64,000 nt of DNA from Anagrus nilaparvatae (GCA_022575985.1 JAKSXM010000014.1:6014001-6078000); one strand, 5' to 3'; counted from the stretch's first letter, positions 1-11,706 are shown. Notes: a model not told the origin generated them from the letters alone. Numbers and translations: made by a program.

Positions 1-6
1 ACAGTT

Positions 7-207
7 TTAAATTTTCAATAACTTTAACCACTCTGTCCTTTTATCTACTATTTCTGTATTTCCAAAAATCGTTTTTCTTATTACACAAAACTGAAAAAAT
101 TTTTGTATACTATGAAAAGTTAAATTGGAGTCAACAATAACTTGTGAATCACATTGTAAACAACATCCATTACCTCCGTTTTTTATTACATTGGTTGAAG
201 AATCCAT
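7..207 (-). CDS. THAP-like zinc-finger 5' exon, partial
   Basis: A 66-residue frame that starts with ATG and runs to the left window edge. Visible features suggest the N-terminal half of a THAP DNA-binding domain: a CCLQC cluster near residues 15-19, an LTFHSI motif matching the usual (V/L)SFHxFP step, and RTEWLKLL near the end matching the Trp-containing helix. About 20 residues between FHSIQK and RTEWL look inserted relative to the family. The C-terminal Cys-x2-His part would lie off the window or in another exon. THAP domains occur in host transcription factors and in P-element transposases, and the fragment does not decide between them. The alternative is a chance frame in AT-rich DNA. 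Confidence is modest because only half the domain is present. Confidence 0.35.
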   Translation of the reverse strand: MDSSTNVIKNGGNGCCLQCDSQVIVDSNLTFHSIQKFFQFCVIRKTIFGNTEIVDKRTEWLKLLKI

Positions 208-410
208 TGCAATTTCACATTAAATCATTTATGTCTTTATTTTACTTAATTTTATTCACATTGATAAATTTTTAATCTTATAAAATAAGTTTTTATTTAT
301 AAAATCAACTAAAATACCCATTTATACAATAATAACATCATGACGTGAGACGCCATATTGTGTATTTCAACTTTTTAACACTTGGGGCGCACTATTAATT
401 TAAATTGCCA
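208..410. other. Non-coding AT-rich stretch
   Basis: No gene seen. If the THAP-like exon is real, this is its upstream region; no clear core promoter element was identified. Confidence 0.4.
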
Positions 411-1018
411 ATAGTATTATATTATGAAGTGGATTCGCCGCTGATGTGGAGCATTGATACTTTTATTTCTAAATAAATATTGAATAAAAATTAAATATTT
501 AATATAAGAAGGGAGAGTAGAGCTGGCTGCCGGTCCGCAGGAGAGAGATGAAATAGAAAGTGCTAATTACTGTCTCCATATGTCATGAATAGAGGGCGTT
601 TTTACAAGGTTTTTCGCGCCTCTTTTAAAGTATAGAGTCGTAGAAATACAACTCTGCGCTTTAAAGACGGAATTGTCAGCATTACTCCTGTAAAACCCAG
701 ACCTTGGACCGCAATTGGCCTTCCCAAATCCTAAGGAGGTTAAAGATAATTGAGTTTGAGAAACGGTTGCTAAGATTCCATCAACCCTATAAAAACCTTC
801 TAATCCTACAGTTTCACTAACAATTTATCCACATACGTATTCAAACCAAAAATTATTTCCATTAAAGAAAAAAGCGGTATATATCTAAATATATATTTAG
901 TATATATATACTTCCAAAGAAATAAAAGCAAAAAATTCGGTTTGGACCGCTTGTGCAAATTGTTAGTGATCTTCGACATAACGTAAGATTCAAAGAGGTT
1001 AAACATAAGCACATACAT
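411..1018 (+). repeat. SINE-like 600-bp repeat, copy 1 (5' part degraded)
   Basis: Collinear with the complete copy at 59713-60324. Shared blocks include AAGAAGGGAGAGTAGAGCT, GAGGGCGTTTTT, TTTAAAGACGGAATTGTCAG, CAGTTTCAC and the 3' end around GAGGTTAAACATAA followed by GCACATACAT. The tRNA-like head is poorly preserved here: the B-box-like GTGGATTCGCC remains, but the A-box region is not recognisable. No target duplication was found for this copy. Confidence 0.75.
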
Positions 1019-1059
1019 AATAAAATAAAATACATAATATTACAATATAATTTCTAATA

Positions 1060-2985
1060 GAGTCATGTTTTACAAAAAAATTGTAATTTCGATTGTTTTT
1101 ATGCAAAACCAGAATCAAAATAATATTAGTATTGAATTTAGAAGAATATAACCCAATAAAAATTTTCTTGAAATGGTGTTCAGTTTTATAAAAGAATAGT
1201 ATTTTAAATTATCTTTATGCAGCAATATCATTAAATTAATACTATTGAAATCAGTAAAATATATCATAATATAAATTTTCTTCGAATATTATACTGTTTT
1301 ATAGAAAAATTTTAATAACAATTGTTGTAATGCAATGACAAAATTAATATTAGTACTGAATTTAGTAGAATATAGCCCGATATAAATTTCCTTCGAATAA
1401 AGTTACTCCAGTAAAATCACGGTTTTGGTGGTATTGTTTGTGGCCGCTACCAGATTTGGTCTACTATAGGTTTTTTGGGTCGCTGAGCACAAAAATCGGG
1501 GTTTTTTCTTTGCGCGATTGGGGCTTGACCCTTAAATCGGGCAAAACTGCCCCTAAAAAGGGCATTTTTGCTGTATTCATTGTAAATCTTTGAAATTTGG
1601 CATACGGGGGTTTTTTGGGTGGCTGATAACGAATATTGCAGTTATAACTATGAAAAATTACCCCTTCACCCTTAAATTGGGCAAAACTGCCCTTAACTAG
1701 GGCATTTTTGCTGTATTCACTGTAAGCCTATGAAATTTGGTATACGGGGGTTTTTCGGGTCACTGATAACAAATATTGCAGTTATAACAATGAAAAATTA
1801 CCCCTTCACCCTTAAATTGAGCAAAACTGCCCCTAAAAGGGGTGTTTTCGCTACTTTCAATCTAGCCCTTCAAGATTTGGTGTAATAGGGTTTTTTGGGG
1901 CACTGATCACAAAAATCGATGTCTTTTCAATTAAAACGTAATTCTTCAACCTTATATTAGCCGAAACTACTCCTAAAAGGGGCGCTTTCGCTATATTCGT
2001 TCTAGCCTTCTAAGCTTTAGTCTAATAGGGTTTTTTAGGTCACTGATCACAATAAACAGCCCTTGAAGGGTTATTTTGAGGCATAATAAAAGTTTTATTT
2101 AATGCAAAAAAATTTTTTTTTAATTTTTGAAAAATTTACCTTTATAACCTTTATTACCCTTTTTTTTAATAAAGCTTACCTTTGTTTTATAAATAAGATA
2201 ATTTGTAAAATGTATGATTCATTTATTTATACCTTTCAAACCTTTTAGGACTAGTTTTAGCAAATTTGAGGCTGAAGGCCTAATTTTTAATTGAAAAAAA
2301 CGCGATTTTCGTGATCAGCGACCTAAAAAACCCTTTAAGACCAAATCTTAAAGGGCTAGAGCAAAAGTAGAAAAAACACCCCTTTTAGGGGTAGTTTTAG
2401 CTAATTTAAGGGTAAAGAGTTAAGTTTTAATTGAAAAGACATCGATTTTAAGTTAAGGGCATTTTTGCCCAATTTAAGGGTAAAGGGGTAATTTTTCATA
2501 GTTATAACTGCAATATTCGTTATCAGCGACCCAAAAAACCCCCGTATACCAAATTTCAAAGGCTTACAATGAATACAGCAAAATTGCCCTTTTTAGGGGC
2601 AGTTTTGCCCGATTTAAGGGTGAAGGGGTAATTTTTCATAGTTATAACTGCAATATTCCTTATCAGCGACCCAAAAAGCCCCCGTATACCAAATTTCAAA
2701 GGCTTACAATGAATACAGCAAAAATGCCCTTTTTAGGGGCAGTTTTGCCCGATTTATGTGTCAAGCCCCAATTGCGCATAAAAAAGACCCCGCTTTTCGT
2801 GTTCAGCGACCCAAAAAACCTATAGTAGACCAAATCTGGTGCCGGCCACAAACAATACCACCCCCCCCCCCCCCGTGATTTGACTGGAGTAAGTCCTGTT
2901 TTATAGAAAAATTGTAGTTTCAATTGTATTTATGCAATGGAAAATCAAAATATTAGTATTTATTTTCGCAGAATATTAGACTGAC
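1060..2985. repeat. Degenerate 115-bp tandem array split by a foldback element
   Basis: About four diverged units of roughly 105-116 bp begin near 1068, 1184, 1298 and 2893. Each opens with GTTTTATA(G/A)AAA and contains a TTATGCAA-like block, an ATTAGTA(T/C)TGAATTTA-like block and, in most units, AATATA..CC. The first three units lie before the foldback element at 1406-2889 and the fourth directly after it, so the element inserted into the array. Confidence 0.6.
1406..2889. mobile_element. Foldback DNA element FB1, non-autonomous, TA target
   Basis: The ends are inverted repeats: CTCCAGTAAAATCACGG at the left and, at the right, the complement of CTCCAGTCAAATCACGG. A TA dinucleotide flanks both sides (1404-1405 and 2890-2891), as in the Tc1/mariner superfamily. 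Each arm is made of about 140-bp tandem units carrying GGGTTTTTTGGGTCGCTGA and CCCTTAAATTGGGCAAAACTG or their complements, so the whole 1.48 kb can fold into one long hairpin. There is no transposase frame. It shares termini and internal units with FB2 at 47755-48787. Assignment to Tc1/mariner rests only on the TA and inverted ends. Confidence 0.75.
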
Positions 2986-4362
2986 AAAAAAAAACTTTTT
3001 TTTGATTTTTTAAGATGCTCAAGCATTTTCGGGTGTCATTTAACAAAAAACAAAGTTCTACGTAAACCGCATCTAAAAGTATTTATTAGTCGTTGAACAA
3101 CGCCAAAGCATTTTCAATTTTTGAAAAATGGCTCAGGATCATCGGGCGGGTGTAAAGCTGCTAAATTGAAAAGGCAGCATAAAAATAAAATTTTGGGTAG
3201 TATCTCGTAGTTTCTTTTGTTAATGAAAACGACGAAATCATTAATTTTGAACTATTTTTTTAAAGCCAAAAGTTATGGGCTAATTTTAGTAGGTAAAATA
3301 TCAAAAATTACAGTTTTCGACGTTAAAAACTTGCTGCGGACTAAAAAATGTTTAAAAATTATTTTAAAAGGATATTCCGCACTTAGGTCACTAAAAACGG
3401 TGGAATTGGTTATTTTTGTCTATTCTTGACAGATTCAGAGTTATGGGCCAAATATTGTAGATTTAATTTCCAAATTCAGCATTTTTTTTTGAGTTAAATG
3501 ACTGACAAAGGTGCAGAGAACTTTTCTGAACCTCTGAAAGGAAATTATTATATTTTTGTGTTTCTCTAAATAGCGCAGAATTAATTGCTTAGATTTTTTC
3601 TAAAAGTTTTAGTTTAGTTCAGTATCACGACAATGTCATAAATCCTCGTAATCCGCAATTTTTCATCACCGATTGTCTCATCGTAATAGTTAATAAACCA
3701 AATTTTCCTTTCCAAACCAAAATGACTAATATTTAAGTTGCAACAGAAATTGAAACTTTCATTAAAAATAAGTCTTATAGGCCTCAAAAATTTTGTATAA
3801 ACTTCAAGCTTCAAAATATTTTTAATTGTTTCTTTTCAATTTTTCGTTTAGTAGATATGATAATTTAAAGACAGAGTCTCAATTTAAGGTTTTTTAAAAA
3901 AAAATTGTTAAATAAGGCACTATATTAAAGAGTTATAATATAATAATTATACAAGTTTTGGTAGTATGCGTGCGTGTGTACACAGAAATGTAAGCGCTTG
4001 CCTTGAGAAGCGGCGCCCAGCGCCCAGTCTTAGAGCAACTATTATAGTAGTCACAGCATTTTTAAAATAAAGTAATAGTTAATTGTTCTACTAAATTTAA
4101 TGAGTTAATTTATTTTCATCATTTATTGTTATAATTTATTACATTAATTATATAAAATACAGTCCACAACTCTAATGACCAACATTCTGGTCCTTCATAG
4201 CCTTCTAGAATTATTAAAAAAAAAGAACTGAGTGACTTAATAAAAATCATCAACCGCATGGCGGCATAATATATTTTATACAAGGAGTTTTTTATCAATA
4301 AATAATGCAAGTTTTTCTGAAAAGTTAAAAATAATTGAAAAAGTGAAGATAACATACAAAAA
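2986..4362. other. AT-rich DNA without recognisable gene
   Basis: Only short frames with AT-driven composition. A small GC-richer patch at 3985-4030 (GCGGCGCCCAGCGCCCAG) has no recognisable function. Confidence 0.5.
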
Positions 4363-4449
4363 TACCCTGCCAACTAGCTGGCACTAAGGTTTCTCAAACA
4401 ATGAGCTAAATACTTCAATATGCCACAGATATCACCGATTACAACAATG

Positions 4450-4678
4450 CACGGAGAAAAATATTTTGTATATTTTGCAAGGTTAATTTTAGTAAAACAG
4501 GGTTAGTTTTAAGAACAAAAAAATTTAGTAAATTTTAAAAATATGAAGTTAGAATATTGTAATTCTAACTATAAATATGGTTATATTTACAAAAATATTT
4601 GAACAGAAAATAACAAAACTTTATGATGTAAACATAACCAGCAATTTTGGTTATGTTTAACAGTTATTTTTCTCCGTG
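4450..4678. mobile_element. MITE, 229 bp, CACGGAGAAAAATA termini
   Basis: Terminal inverted repeats CACGGAGAAAAATA and TATTTTTCTCCGTG. The flanking dinucleotide TG is present on both sides (4448-4449 and 4679-4680), and other family A copies read uninterrupted through ATGCAAT at this point, which supports an insertion. No frame inside. Confidence 0.65.
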
Positions 4679-5353
4679 TGCAATCATATACTCATTTCTA
4701 TTAACTTTTAAAAGTTAAAAGAAAATTTATGTATTGAATTTAACTAAATCTATTTTTTTCAAATAAAATCTGACGTAATTCATTGGATAATAATTATTCA
4801 AGACAGTACTTTCATGGAATTAAATGAAGTATTACACACAAAAAAATATTGCTGTTAAAAAAAACTTTTTTAATTTTGAGAAATATATTTTGGAAAAATT
4901 CGGTATCAAGTCTAAAAAATTATCATAAACGAAATGTCTAAAACTAGTACTCTCATAGAAATAAATTAGGTACTACATCCAAAAAGAAAAAAAATTTGGT
5001 GTTTTTTGTATTTTTTCGTGAAAAAAATTTTGGGAAAAAAATTAAAAAAAAATTAAATATCAGATTCGAGATATCGAGTAAAAACCTTTTTTTCAAATAT
5101 AAGTACTTTCGTGGAAACAAATGAGGTATAACATCCAAATTAAAAAAAAAAAGTACCTAAGGCTTTTTTGGTGAAAAAATTTTAGAAAAAAAAATTAGGT
5201 CTTAATTTCATAACGATTGTGAAACATCGCCGGTTGCAATATTTTCAGATGTTAGTACTTTCATGGAATTAAATGAGGTATTACAACCCAAAAAAAAAGA
5301 AATATTGCAGGTTTTTTAATTTTTTTGCTTTTTTAATTTTGAGAAAAAATTAA

Positions 5354-5580
5354 CGCCATCCTAAACCCAAATGTGTTGGTAAAAATTTCTTAAATGTCGG
5401 CTTTCTTTTTTAAGCTGCAGAAAAAACAAAAAAAATATTTTAAGCTATAAAGAATGATTTTTTTTAGTGAATGAATCAATTTGAAGCCACAAATTTTATT
5501 ATAAATGGATTGGCGACCTTTTTCAAAATGAACTCTGCCTTATCGACGCAATGTTAAAAACATAGGGGTTTAGGATGGCG
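5354..5580. mobile_element. MITE, 227 bp, TTAA target
   Basis: Terminal inverted repeats CGCCATCCTAAACCC and GGGTTTAGGATGGCG, flanked by TTAA at 5350-5353 and 5581-5584, as expected for piggyBac-type insertion. Other family A copies are continuous across this site. A related end occurs at 57318-57352. Confidence 0.65.
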
Positions 5581-5923
5581 TTAAAAAAAAAACTCGGTAT
5601 CAGATTTTTCTCTTCACAATTTTTCTAAAACTAGTACTTTCATAGAAATAAATTAGGTACTACGTCCAAAAAGAAAAAAAAATTGGTGTTTTTTGTATTT
5701 TTTCGTGAAAAAAATTTTGGGAAAAAAATTAAAAAAAAATTAAATATCAGATTCGAGATATCGAGTAAAAACCTTTTTTTCAAATATAAGTACTTTCGTG
5801 GAAACAAATGAGGTATAACATCCAAATTAAAAAAAAAAAGTACCTCGAGCTTTTTTGATAAAAAAATTTTCGAAAAAAAAATTAGGTCTTAACTCCATAA
5901 TGTTTGAGAAATATCACCAATTA

Positions 5924-5962
5924 CACAAACACACACACATACACACACACACATACATACTT
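5924..5962. repeat. (AC)n microsatellite within family A
   Basis: Interrupted CA/CATA dinucleotide run directly before the shared 3' module of family A. The same position holds (AC)n in the other copies. Confidence 0.8.
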
Positions 5963-6070
5963 TTTTTAAAAACCGGTATTTTAGCTTCCTGGGGTCTCAA
6001 AACGCGCTTACATGCCAAAAAATCAAAAATCGAAATTTGACCTATCACAAAGGTTCCTCTTTGAGGAACC

Positions 6071-6884
6071 AAAAAGTAAAAATTGTCAAGTTAAAAAATT
6101 AAAAATCAAGTGAATTTCTCTTATAAAATCATGTGCGCGGTTTTACCGGCATCATCTTTTACGGCCGCCATTGTAAGATTTTAAGTGGTCAATTATTTTG
6201 TAAAAAATAATTTTATTTTTATTTATGGTGATATACAGTTTTTTCTTTTTTAAAGTTGTCCAAGATACACAAAAAAAGTTAATAGAGTTTATTTCTTTTA
6301 TAAAAAATTAAAGTTAAAAAAAAAATTTATTAAAGTTCAGTTTAAACTAAAAAAGTGAAAAATTTATAATGAATAATTAAAAGAAAAATTTAAGTTCAAA
6401 AATAAAGTTCATCAAAAAAAAAAAAATAGAGTAATTACAAATCAAAAAAAAAATTAAAAAGAAGGACTCTATTACTCAGAATCATCGTGACGTCATTAAG
6501 AAGAAGAAATTTGCAGAAAAAATTACCAGATGGGCCTTCGCAGTCAAAAAATCACATGTTTACATTATTCAACAAATTTCAATGTCAAGAGGTAATGCGC
6601 GCGCGATGATTCCAGTTCCCTTTTCTACTTTCTTCTTATTTTTGGATTTTTTCTGCTATATTGGGGAGTCCATCAAATTTCAACTCAAGGTTTCTCTTTC
6701 ATTTTTTTTCTTTTTTATTATAATACTTACATTTGTTAAATTCATTTTTTCTAATTAAATGAAATTCTTGATTATTTTCTTTTTAAATTTAAAATTAAAT
6801 TCTTTTATTAAATAAAAATAGTTAAATTAGAAATATGATTTTAGCGTTCGTAATTTTTTTATAAGTAATTAATTAAGTTGTCTA
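6071..6884. other. AT-rich DNA without recognisable gene
   Basis: No frame or repeat of note apart from homopolymer runs and a short GCGCGCGCGATG patch near 6598. Confidence 0.5.
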
Positions 6885-7403
6885 TTCACGAACGAAAGTT
6901 GTAACCTGAAAAATATTCATTATATTATATTACTAAACGTGGTATGCCTTTAAATACTCACATAGTAAATATCAGTATTATTGATAGAAAATTATTGAAA
7001 AATTTTTTTATCAATTTTCCAAGAATTTTTTAATCACTCTATTGTGTAATGATGTTTTAAATACAAATTAATTGAAAAAAAGTGGATTTTATAAATATTT
7101 CTTAAATTGAAAAAAATGCCAGCGCCGGTGGGATTCGAACCCATGATTTTTTCATATCTAGTGAAATCGCTTTAGCCAACTAAGCTACGGCGCCTGGGCG
7201 AAATACCCTTTTTTCAATTAATTTGTATTTATAACATCATTACACAATATTCTGATTAAAAAATTCTTGGAAAAATGATAAACAAAATTTTCAATAATTT
7301 TCTATCAATAATGCTGATATTTACTATGTAAGTATTTAAAGGTATACCACTATTAGTAATATAATAAAATGAATATTTTTCAGCTAACTTTCTCGATGTT
7401 ATG
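6885..7403. mobile_element. Foldback element with tRNA-like core
   Basis: The arm at 6885-7075 is the near-complete reverse complement of 7209-7403: for example ATTGATAGAAAATTATTG at the left and CAATAATTTTCTATCAAT at the right, and TGTGTAATGATGTT against AACATCATTACACA. The arms of about 190 bp surround a centre of about 130 bp that contains a tRNA-like sequence (7120-7194). No protein frame and no clear target duplication. This resembles a MITE that has captured, or arose around, a tRNA gene. Confidence 0.75.
7120..7194 (-). tRNA. tRNA-Thr-like gene or pseudogene with AGA anticodon
   Basis: On the minus strand a cloverleaf can be drawn: acceptor GGCGCCG with CGGCGCT (7 pairs, one G-U), D arm GCTT/AAGC, anticodon stem TTTCA/TGAAA with loop CTAGATA, variable region AAATC, and T arm TGGG-TTCGAAT-CCCA. 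A T-run follows (7111-7116), as for RNA polymerase III. The body matches the familiar animal tRNA-Thr(AGT) pattern (GGCGCCGTAGCTTAGTTGG from general knowledge), but the loop reads CTAGATA instead of CTAGTAA. The anticodon triplet is therefore AGA, a serine anticodon on a threonine-type, short-variable-arm body, and the anticodon stem is changed. It is probably a pseudogene or transposon-borne derivative. Confidence 0.65.
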
Positions 7404-8199
7404 AATTTAAAAAATACCGATTGCACTGTATTTGGTACGTAAAAATATAAATTCTCCCATACTTTTCATGGTGGTAAACTCTTTTTTGTCCCATTTGCCT
7501 TTTAAGTACATAAAAACCCATTTTAAGCTCAAAAAATAGAATTTTAAAATTTTACATTTTCTGAATTTCCCGATATTCTCACTTTTCCTAATCAAAAATA
7601 AAAATTCTGACTTGATTTTCGGATTCCTCGGAAAATTTTACTTTAATAACCCTGTGACTAAAATTTTAGAGGCCTCTGTGACGCTGTAAAAAAAAAGAAA
7701 GTAAAATACTAAAATAAAATGAATAAACAGGATAAAAAATACTTTCGTATCTCGAAAATTTTCATGTATTGAAATCTACTTTCAATCTAATCTACTAAAC
7801 TTTTATAATCTAATACCTACATTAGAATCAAAGTTTTATTTTAGTCGAAAAGGTTGATTTAAGAGCAGATTTAACCAGATGTCATTAGTTTTATTATTTA
7901 TGATTTATTTAGTACACAAAGATTAAAATTAAGCACCTTAAAATAAACTTTTGAAATAGGATTTTACTGTGACTAGTAATATTCGGTGATATTGATAATA
8001 TTATGCGAGAACCATTGTATACCTCCAGAAAGCTATATTTATTATAAGGGATCAAGTTTTTTAAAAAGATTTTATTTTGGTTCAATATGACCTTTGGTGT
8101 AAGATATTAATTGTTATTATTAATTTTAACTCGCGAATCCATTTATTTACTCCCGGAATTAATTTTTACGTCGAAGAATGTACTTTTGTACGTTGATTT
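7404..8199. other. AT-rich DNA without recognisable gene
   Basis: Short AT-driven frames only; nothing further recognised. Confidence 0.5.
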
Positions 8200-9350
8200 T
8201 GTTTTAGCCTGATTGGATCCAATAGATAACTCTGTGGATGATTTTATTTGGTGGTATTATCATAGTTGTCACATTTTTAACTCCCTGTCAATTATTTTTA
8301 CTAATAAACATTAACTTTGGCACCAGGATTTTACGTTATCCGGATTGGGCCCAAAAGGTCTCTTGGTGGCTAATTTTACCAGATGTTATTAACATGAAAC
8401 ATGTTTATAGGTAGGGGGTAACTCAGAACTTGAAAATTAAGGGGACTGAAGTCCATTTTGTCCGGTTTAAAGGGGGGGGGGGGTCAAACTAGACTTGCAA
8501 TAATTTCAATTTAGGGACTTTGAATAATCTAAGCTTAGTGACTTAAAATAATACAGATTTAAGGACTTAGAATAACATCAATTTAGGGACTTGGAATAAT
8601 TCAGGTTTAGGGACTTGGAATAATTTTGATTTAAGGACCTAGAATAATACACGTTTAGGGAATAAAAAAAATTTGGATTTAGAATCTTAACATCTAGTCA
8701 CATGATAATTACGTATAACTTGCCCTCAACTGGAAGTAAACATGTTCCACGCGTTTAGCTCGTATTTACACAAACCAACTATAAGTTTTTATTCTATAAT
8801 GCAAGATCCATTTTTATCTATAAAGTCAATTTCTGGGGGTCGATTTATACATCAGGATTTTATTTTTTCCTGATTGGGCCCAATAGGCCCCAGGATGAAT
8901 GATTTTATCCGTTGGTATTTATTTTATCCTGTTGGTTCCATTTTTTACCTCTACAGTTCATTTTCATCTCTGGGTTCGTTTTCTACATCAGAATTTTATT
9001 TTTTCCCAATTGGGTCTAATAGGACCCAGGATGGACGATTTTATCAGTTTTTATTTGTTTTAATTGGTCTGAATAGGATCCAGGATTGACGAATTCATCA
9101 GTTTTTTTTTATCCTGATTAACCCATTTTGGAAATCAACTTGTACAGCGAGGTCTCATTTTTTTATGATCGGGCCCAACGGGTCCCTGGATAGCTAACAT
9201 TATCTGTTAGTATTTATTTTATGATGTGGGACCCATTTTTTACCTCCAGAGTCCAGTTTTATCCTCGGTAATTACCTTTTACATTAGTATTTTATCTTGG
9301 TCTGGATGGGCCCGATTGGCCCCTAGGGGTTATTTTTTTTCTCCTCCTAT
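8200..9350. repeat. Degenerate tandem repeats around a TTGGGCCCAA-like core
   Basis: Recurrent motif: CCTGATTGGGCCCAATAGG or close variants near 8205, 8340, 8870, 9003, 9063, 9160 and 9300, followed by CCAGGATG..GATTTTATC and then CCATTTTTTACCTC. Spacing is irregular (about 60-150 bp, with the 28-bp array in between). The core is nearly palindromic. No coding sense detected. Confidence 0.55.
8505..8665. repeat. 28-bp tandem repeat
   Basis: Five to six units of the form TTTAGGGACTTGGAATAAT plus about 8 variable bases. The same motif appears on the opposite strand around 52190-52230, in both places beside a homopolymeric G/C run, so it belongs to a dispersed element. Confidence 0.7.
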
Positions 9351-11689
9351 AATGCCCCTGACTATGTTACGAATCCCTAGGACCCATTCCTTATGTACTA
9401 ATTAGTGTTATATTTAAAAAAAAAATTCTGTATACAGTGCTTGTATTGCGTGAAAAACTGTACAGTGGCTGTACATGGCTGTATACAGTGGCTTCGTACG
9501 AGCAATAAAAGCGATGCTAATTGTTTGTTTTATTTATGAACCTAAATGTATTTAAGTATCAAGAACCTAAATTATCCTGATTAAAAAATAAAATTAAAAA
9601 TTAAAATTAAAAATATGAATAAATTCTTGTTTTATCTTTTTTAATGACCAGTACTGGGCTATATAGCCCAACAAAAATTTATTCATCAAAAAATGGGCGA
9701 TAAACAAAACAACAATTATTTAAAAATATGAAATTTATATTACGAATTTCGAAAATCGTTTTATTTAAAAAGTGCAGTAAAGTTGACCCATATGTAACTA
9801 AATTAAACTTTACGCACGATGTTATATAAAATAAAATTTAAAATAACTTTAATGGTTTTATACGTAGGACAGATCTTACTATCGTCTTTTATTATCTTAT
9901 TATATCAAATTATTATAAAGCAAAACTCTACCTTATAGAATGCAAAAATTGACACCTTGTGGACACGCTATCTCAAAAATGATCAATCGGATTATTTTCA
10001 TTTTTTAAAACTGATTTTTTTATCGTGTTGATGATCTTTATAGTTTTTGGGCTCTATCCGGATTTTCTAAGGCATGTTTATTATTGTATTTTTGCCTTAC
10101 AAAAACCTTACAAATGTTAGCCGTGCAATAAATTTCATGGATCTTGTCTAAACTTTAGATCGATGAAATATAATAAAAAATCAAAAGAACACAAGATTTA
10201 ATTTTATTAATTATTAATTAATTTAAATTTTATTAAATTAAACTTTTAAAGCCCAAGAGTTTATCAACGTGTCGATTTATTTACACATTAATTTTAAAAC
10301 CAAAATATTTGTAATTCTAAAAAAGTTCCCCTTTGTAAAAAAAGTCTCTATTCTCAGAATCATGAGTTAAAATTACGATAAAATCAACGGGAAACTGAAA
10401 ATTGCAGGTTTGCCACAAAAACAAATCGGCACAAAACATTTTATTGGGCCCCGCGACTAAAATTATGTGTTTATAATTTGATCGGCAACTATTGTATTTT
10501 TTTCACTGAAAAGTTTCTATTTTGCTTAAATAACACGTGTGTACAATTTTATCTAAAAACATACGTTATCGAATTAATACGAAGTAAAACAATTTTTACT
10601 CCCATGAGAACGCGTGCTAACCTTAAAATGCTTATTTCTTTCCTAATTAATCGAAAACCTGGGTATTGTTCGGGATCAATGGATTTGTTTTTTTATTATA
10701 TTCATCTCCAGTAAATTTTAGTTCAAATTATTTAATTATTTAGTTCATGTTATGGCAAATGGAAATGCCGAAATGCGCATCTAATTATTTATATAATTAT
10801 TGTAAGTCATATGGCGGTTAATAATAATAAAATATTATAGTTAATACATATTAAATATGTTTAATGTTTTTTATTATATAATTTATTTAATTTTTCATAT
10901 TATTCGTTTTTCATAAACGGCGTGAGTGACCTTGATGAAAAATCATTAAATTTTTATCTCTTGTGTTTTTTAGGAGTTATTTTTTTGCCTGCATTTTTTT
11001 TTAATTTCAAAATGGTCGATGCAAAATCAAAACAAAATTACTAAAAACAAGTTACAGTAGATTATTTGTTGTTAGTAATTTTTTTTGCAATTTTTCATCG
11101 GCCATTTTGAAATAGAAAAATTGTTTATCAGCCAACTTCGATTCGCAATATTGAATTTCCGTTTAATTTTATCGTAATGTTGACTTCAGTTTCTGAAAAT
11201 TGAGATTCTTTTACATAGGTTTTATAAAAATTGCTGCCAAAATTACAATCATCGACGAAAAACAAATATTATATGTCACAATTTTGTACCAATTCAGTTT
11301 CCCAAAAATTTTTATTCTTATCTCACTTTCTTGACATATTTCCAATATATATAGGTTTGCAAAGATACAATAAAAATAGATTAAATTATCACTTTTGCTA
11401 AGCAAATAGAGTCAAAGAGGCAGCTTAAAATTTTTCGAAAATTTAGAGCCTATACAAAATCTTTCTTTGTGATTCATAAAACTTATTTTTATTGAAAATT
11501 TTAATTTTCTCATCACCTTAAGGTACTTGCTTTATAAATTCTAAGGTAAAGATAATGAGTCATGAAAAATTTGCGGATTACGGACTTGAAATGTAAAAAT
11601 TACACAAAAAAAAGAGTCCAACAAAAATTTGATAGGGAAAGAAGCTAGACTTAAAAATTAAAAAAAAAGCTTATAGACTATATAGTTGC
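9351..11689. other. AT-rich DNA without recognisable gene
   Basis: No supported gene. A small cluster of TGTATACAGTG/TGTACAGTGGCTGTA repeats lies at 9427-9500. The remaining frames (for example around 10478-10714) show no recognisable domain. Confidence 0.5.
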
Positions 11690-11706
11690 ACCGTATACAG
11701 ATAAAG

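Larger units (their letters stand above)
4363..6070 (+). repeat. Family A dispersed repeat, copy I
   Basis: Begins at TACCCTGCCAACTAGCTGGC (a short hairpin TGCCA...TGGCA) and ends at the hairpin GGTTCCTC-TTT-GAGGAACC, the same termini as copies at 18847-20944, 58911-62259 and 57883-62519. The body consists of about 155-bp monomers, each carrying TAGTACTTTCATGGAA and then A(A/T)(T/C)(G/T)AGGTA(T/C)TAC, here at about 4806, 4947, 5100, 5250, 5633 and 5787. An (AC)n tract precedes the terminal hairpin. Two MITEs sit inside it (4450-4678 and 5354-5580). No coding capacity; superfamily unknown. Confidence 0.75.

Noticed and set aside
4953..5138. Near-identical 61-codon frames at 4953-5138 and 5640-5825
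   Set aside because: Poly-Phe/Leu/Lys translations of AT-rich family A monomers; conservation reflects the tandem repeat, not coding.
7407..7595. 62-codon minus-strand frame and similar isolated frames (806-1018, 10478-10714, 11211-11405, 32753-32938, 36523-36744)
   Set aside because: No recognisable domain, AT-driven composition, and some lie in identified repeats.
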